Positions 5,721-6,738 of a stretch of 6,738 bases of DNA are shown here, piece after piece (the first letter of the stretch is position 1; every line of letters begins with the position of its first letter). A program made the position numbers and the translations under genes. Source of the stretch: Planctomycetota bacterium (GTDB lineage: Bacteria; Planctomycetota; UBA1135); NCBI GenBank assembly GCA_029243845.1, contig JAQWRF010000291.1, positions 1 through 6,738 of the forward strand, in the 5' to 3' direction. The notes beneath the pieces are model-generated. The model ran no database searches. It was not told the DNA's origin and saw only the letters and a program-made list of their open reading frames with translations.

Positions 5721-6369
5721 GAGACGTTTTATTGCGAAATTCGTACGGTAAGCACGAGATTAGCTTATCACTGCCAAGCAGCGGTGCGTATTGCCATTGC
5801 TGGCGATTGGCGCTGTAGATAGTGGCGTCGGCAATCTCTATTTGAAAGACATCAACATCGACACCCGCCGTGCTGCGTTGCCCATATTCGCGCGTGTTGA
5901 GAAAAACGATCGACCAACCCGTTGAATTATAGATAGGTGGCGACCATTCGCCATTCTCGAGAATGGCCACGGCGGCGGCGACACCCGTACCAAGCTGGCT
6001 GGGAGTTGGGGCAGCCGTCTTCTTCTGGTGCGCCAAGTCCTTTAATTCGGCCTCCAACAATGCTGATGGGTTGTATTTTCTATACTTATTGAGGATTGCA
6101 GCCAGCCGTTGGAATGCTTCCTCGCTTGCTTCTGCATGTGATTGGTGCAGGATTTCTGCTTCTGCCAGGCCATTCATTAAAATATGCGAGCGTAAGGTCG
6201 ATTCTCCATATTCTGGGAAAGAATGCTGCAATTTTTCGGCTATGTTGTCGATAGTATGCGCGTAAATAATTGTGTCACCAACTTGAAGATACTCGTCAGG
6301 TTGTGCACAGCCTACAAAACTGACAACTAATAGGCAGCAAGCGCTCAGCCGAGCTAAAATGTAGGGCAA
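5713..6369 (-). CDS. Lipoprotein with parvulin-like (PPIase) domain
   Basis: From a TTG start the product has 218 residues. Residues 1-20 form a lipoprotein signal (MPYILARLSACCLLVVSFVG) followed by Cys21, the predicted lipidated residue. A helical region (about 30-115) has the look of the SurA/PrsA N-terminal helices. Residues about 123-161 match the second half of a parvulin rotamase fold: SQLGTGVAAAVAILENGEWSP, then a GWSIVFLNTRE segment. The first parvulin half is not recognisable, so isomerase activity is doubtful. The TTG is chosen because GAGGG lies 5 nt upstream, the signal peptide is then of typical length, and it avoids the divergent gene. An ATG at 6399 gives 228 residues. The open frame running back to 6540 is antisense to the divergent gene and is rejected as coding. 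It is the first gene of the cluster and overlaps the next by 8 nt. Confidence 0.75.
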   Translation of the reverse strand: MPYILARLSACCLLVVSFVGCAQPDEYLQVGDTIIYAHTIDNIAEKLQHSFPEYGESTLRSHILMNGLAEAEILHQSHAEASEEAFQRLAAILNKYRKYNPSALLEAELKDLAHQKKTAAPTPSQLGTGVAAAVAILENGEWSPPIYNSTGWSIVFLNTREYGQRSTAGVDVDVFQIEIADATIYSANRQQWQYAPLLGSDKLISCLPYEFRNKTSRE

Positions 6370-6374
6370 GTTAG

Positions 6375-6379
6375 CCCTC
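6375..6379 (-). promoter_or_regulatory. Ribosome binding site of the parvulin-like lipoprotein gene
   Basis: GAGGG on the minus strand lies 5 nt before the TTG at 6369. It is one of only two good Shine-Dalgarno matches at starts in this window, and it argues against the upstream ATGs at 6399 and 6408. Confidence 0.4.
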
Positions 6380-6406
6380 GTTAACGTCCTTAACAACATC
6401 ACAACC

Positions 6407-6738
6407 ATGATTTTACCGTTTCTACTTACTTTCGCAGCTCTTTCTCCTGCTTCATTCGCACAAGACCCATTTTCTGGCGCCGCCCAAAAAGACGAAGCGG
6501 CAACACCTACAGTGGTGGTGCGTAGCATCGATGTCAGCATTGAAGAGCAGATGACCCGTGGTTTGATTTATTCTTGTGGCTCTCGTTACATATTGCAGAG
6601 AACCTTAAGCGAATTACTGAACGATGAAATTGCTCGCCGACGCGCAGCAAATATTTTCGTTGGCGATGTCGATATTCTTGAAGAAGACATTGATGCTCAA
6701 ATCCAAAAGCGCATTGACTTGGTGCTCAACCAAGACCC
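6407..6738 (+). CDS. Exported SurA/PrsA-like foldase, N-terminal part (runs off the window)
   Basis: The frame is open from the ATG at 6407 to the window end (110 residues plus two bases). It starts with a signal peptide (MILPFLLTFAALSPASFA, cleavage before QDPF) that has no basic n-region residue. An Ala/Asp-rich spacer follows, then a helical region from about 45: YILQRTLSELLNDEIARRRA, then a D-I-L-E-E-D-I-D-A-Q-I pattern (89-99). Alternating helices with a conserved-looking N/D-E-I-A-R-R turn are typical of the N-terminal chaperone part of parvulin-type peptidylprolyl isomerases, but the catalytic domain would lie outside the window, so the assignment is tentative. No Shine-Dalgarno precedes the ATG and no earlier in-frame start exists after the stop at 6362-6364. 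It is divergent from the parvulin-like lipoprotein gene, with 37 bp between the two starts. Confidence 0.7.
   Translation, partial: MILPFLLTFAALSPASFAQDPFSGAAQKDEAATPTVVVRSIDVSIEEQMTRGLIYSCGSRYILQRTLSELLNDEIARRRAANIFVGDVDILEEDIDAQIQKRIDLVLNQD

Noticed and set aside
6320..6360. CTGACA (6320-6325) and TAAAAT (6355-6360) as a promoter for the plus-strand foldase-like gene
   Set aside because: The spacer is 29 bp, far from the 16-18 bp needed, and no better -35 lies at the correct distance.
6370..6540. N-terminal extension of the parvulin-like lipoprotein frame back to 6540
   Set aside because: It is antisense to a well-formed signal peptide and coding region on the plus strand, and it would place the lipobox nearly 80 residues in. 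The signal peptide fits starts at 6369 or 6399.

Overview
The window comes from a Gram-negative bacterium of roughly 50% G+C. A Tat-exported enzyme, a lipoprotein with a lipobox and several Sec-type signal peptides all point to a two-membrane envelope. The lineage cannot be fixed from the sequence alone. Scarce Shine-Dalgarno sites, a peptidase-MA-like secreted protein and the particular NYN subfamily would fit Planctomycetota or a marine proteobacterium, and I hold that only weakly.

Layout: bases 1-171 hold the C-terminal end of an unrecognised plus-strand gene. A complete Tat-exported glycosylasparaginase-type Ntn hydrolase follows at 196-1269. Its stop interlocks with the stop of a convergent minus-strand NYN-domain gene (1266-2033). 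That gene has a 106-bp upstream gap crowded with palindromes and a good sigma70-like promoter. The rest of the window, from 6369 down to 2140, is a tight minus-strand cluster of five genes whose ends overlap by 8, 4, 4 and 8 nt. In transcription order they are a parvulin-like lipoprotein, a secreted HEAT-like protein, a secreted peptidase-MA-like protein with a lost active site, a YhhQ-type queuosine-precursor transporter, and a DEDDh 3'-5' exonuclease with a WYL-like C-terminal domain. A divergent gene at 6407 to the window end starts a second exported protein resembling the N-terminal part of SurA/PrsA-type foldases.

How the genes fit together: the first three genes of the cluster, plus the divergent foldase-like gene, look like an envelope protein-handling group (folding helper, scaffold, inactive peptidase). 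The transporter and nuclease appear to be translationally coupled passengers. The main points of interest are two apparent pseudoenzymes (the NYN protein and the peptidase-MA-like protein), the exonuclease-WYL fusion, the divergent pair of foldase-like proteins, and the palindrome-rich leader of the NYN gene. No RNA gene, mobile element or CRISPR array was seen, and no gene-free stretch exceeds about 110 bp.
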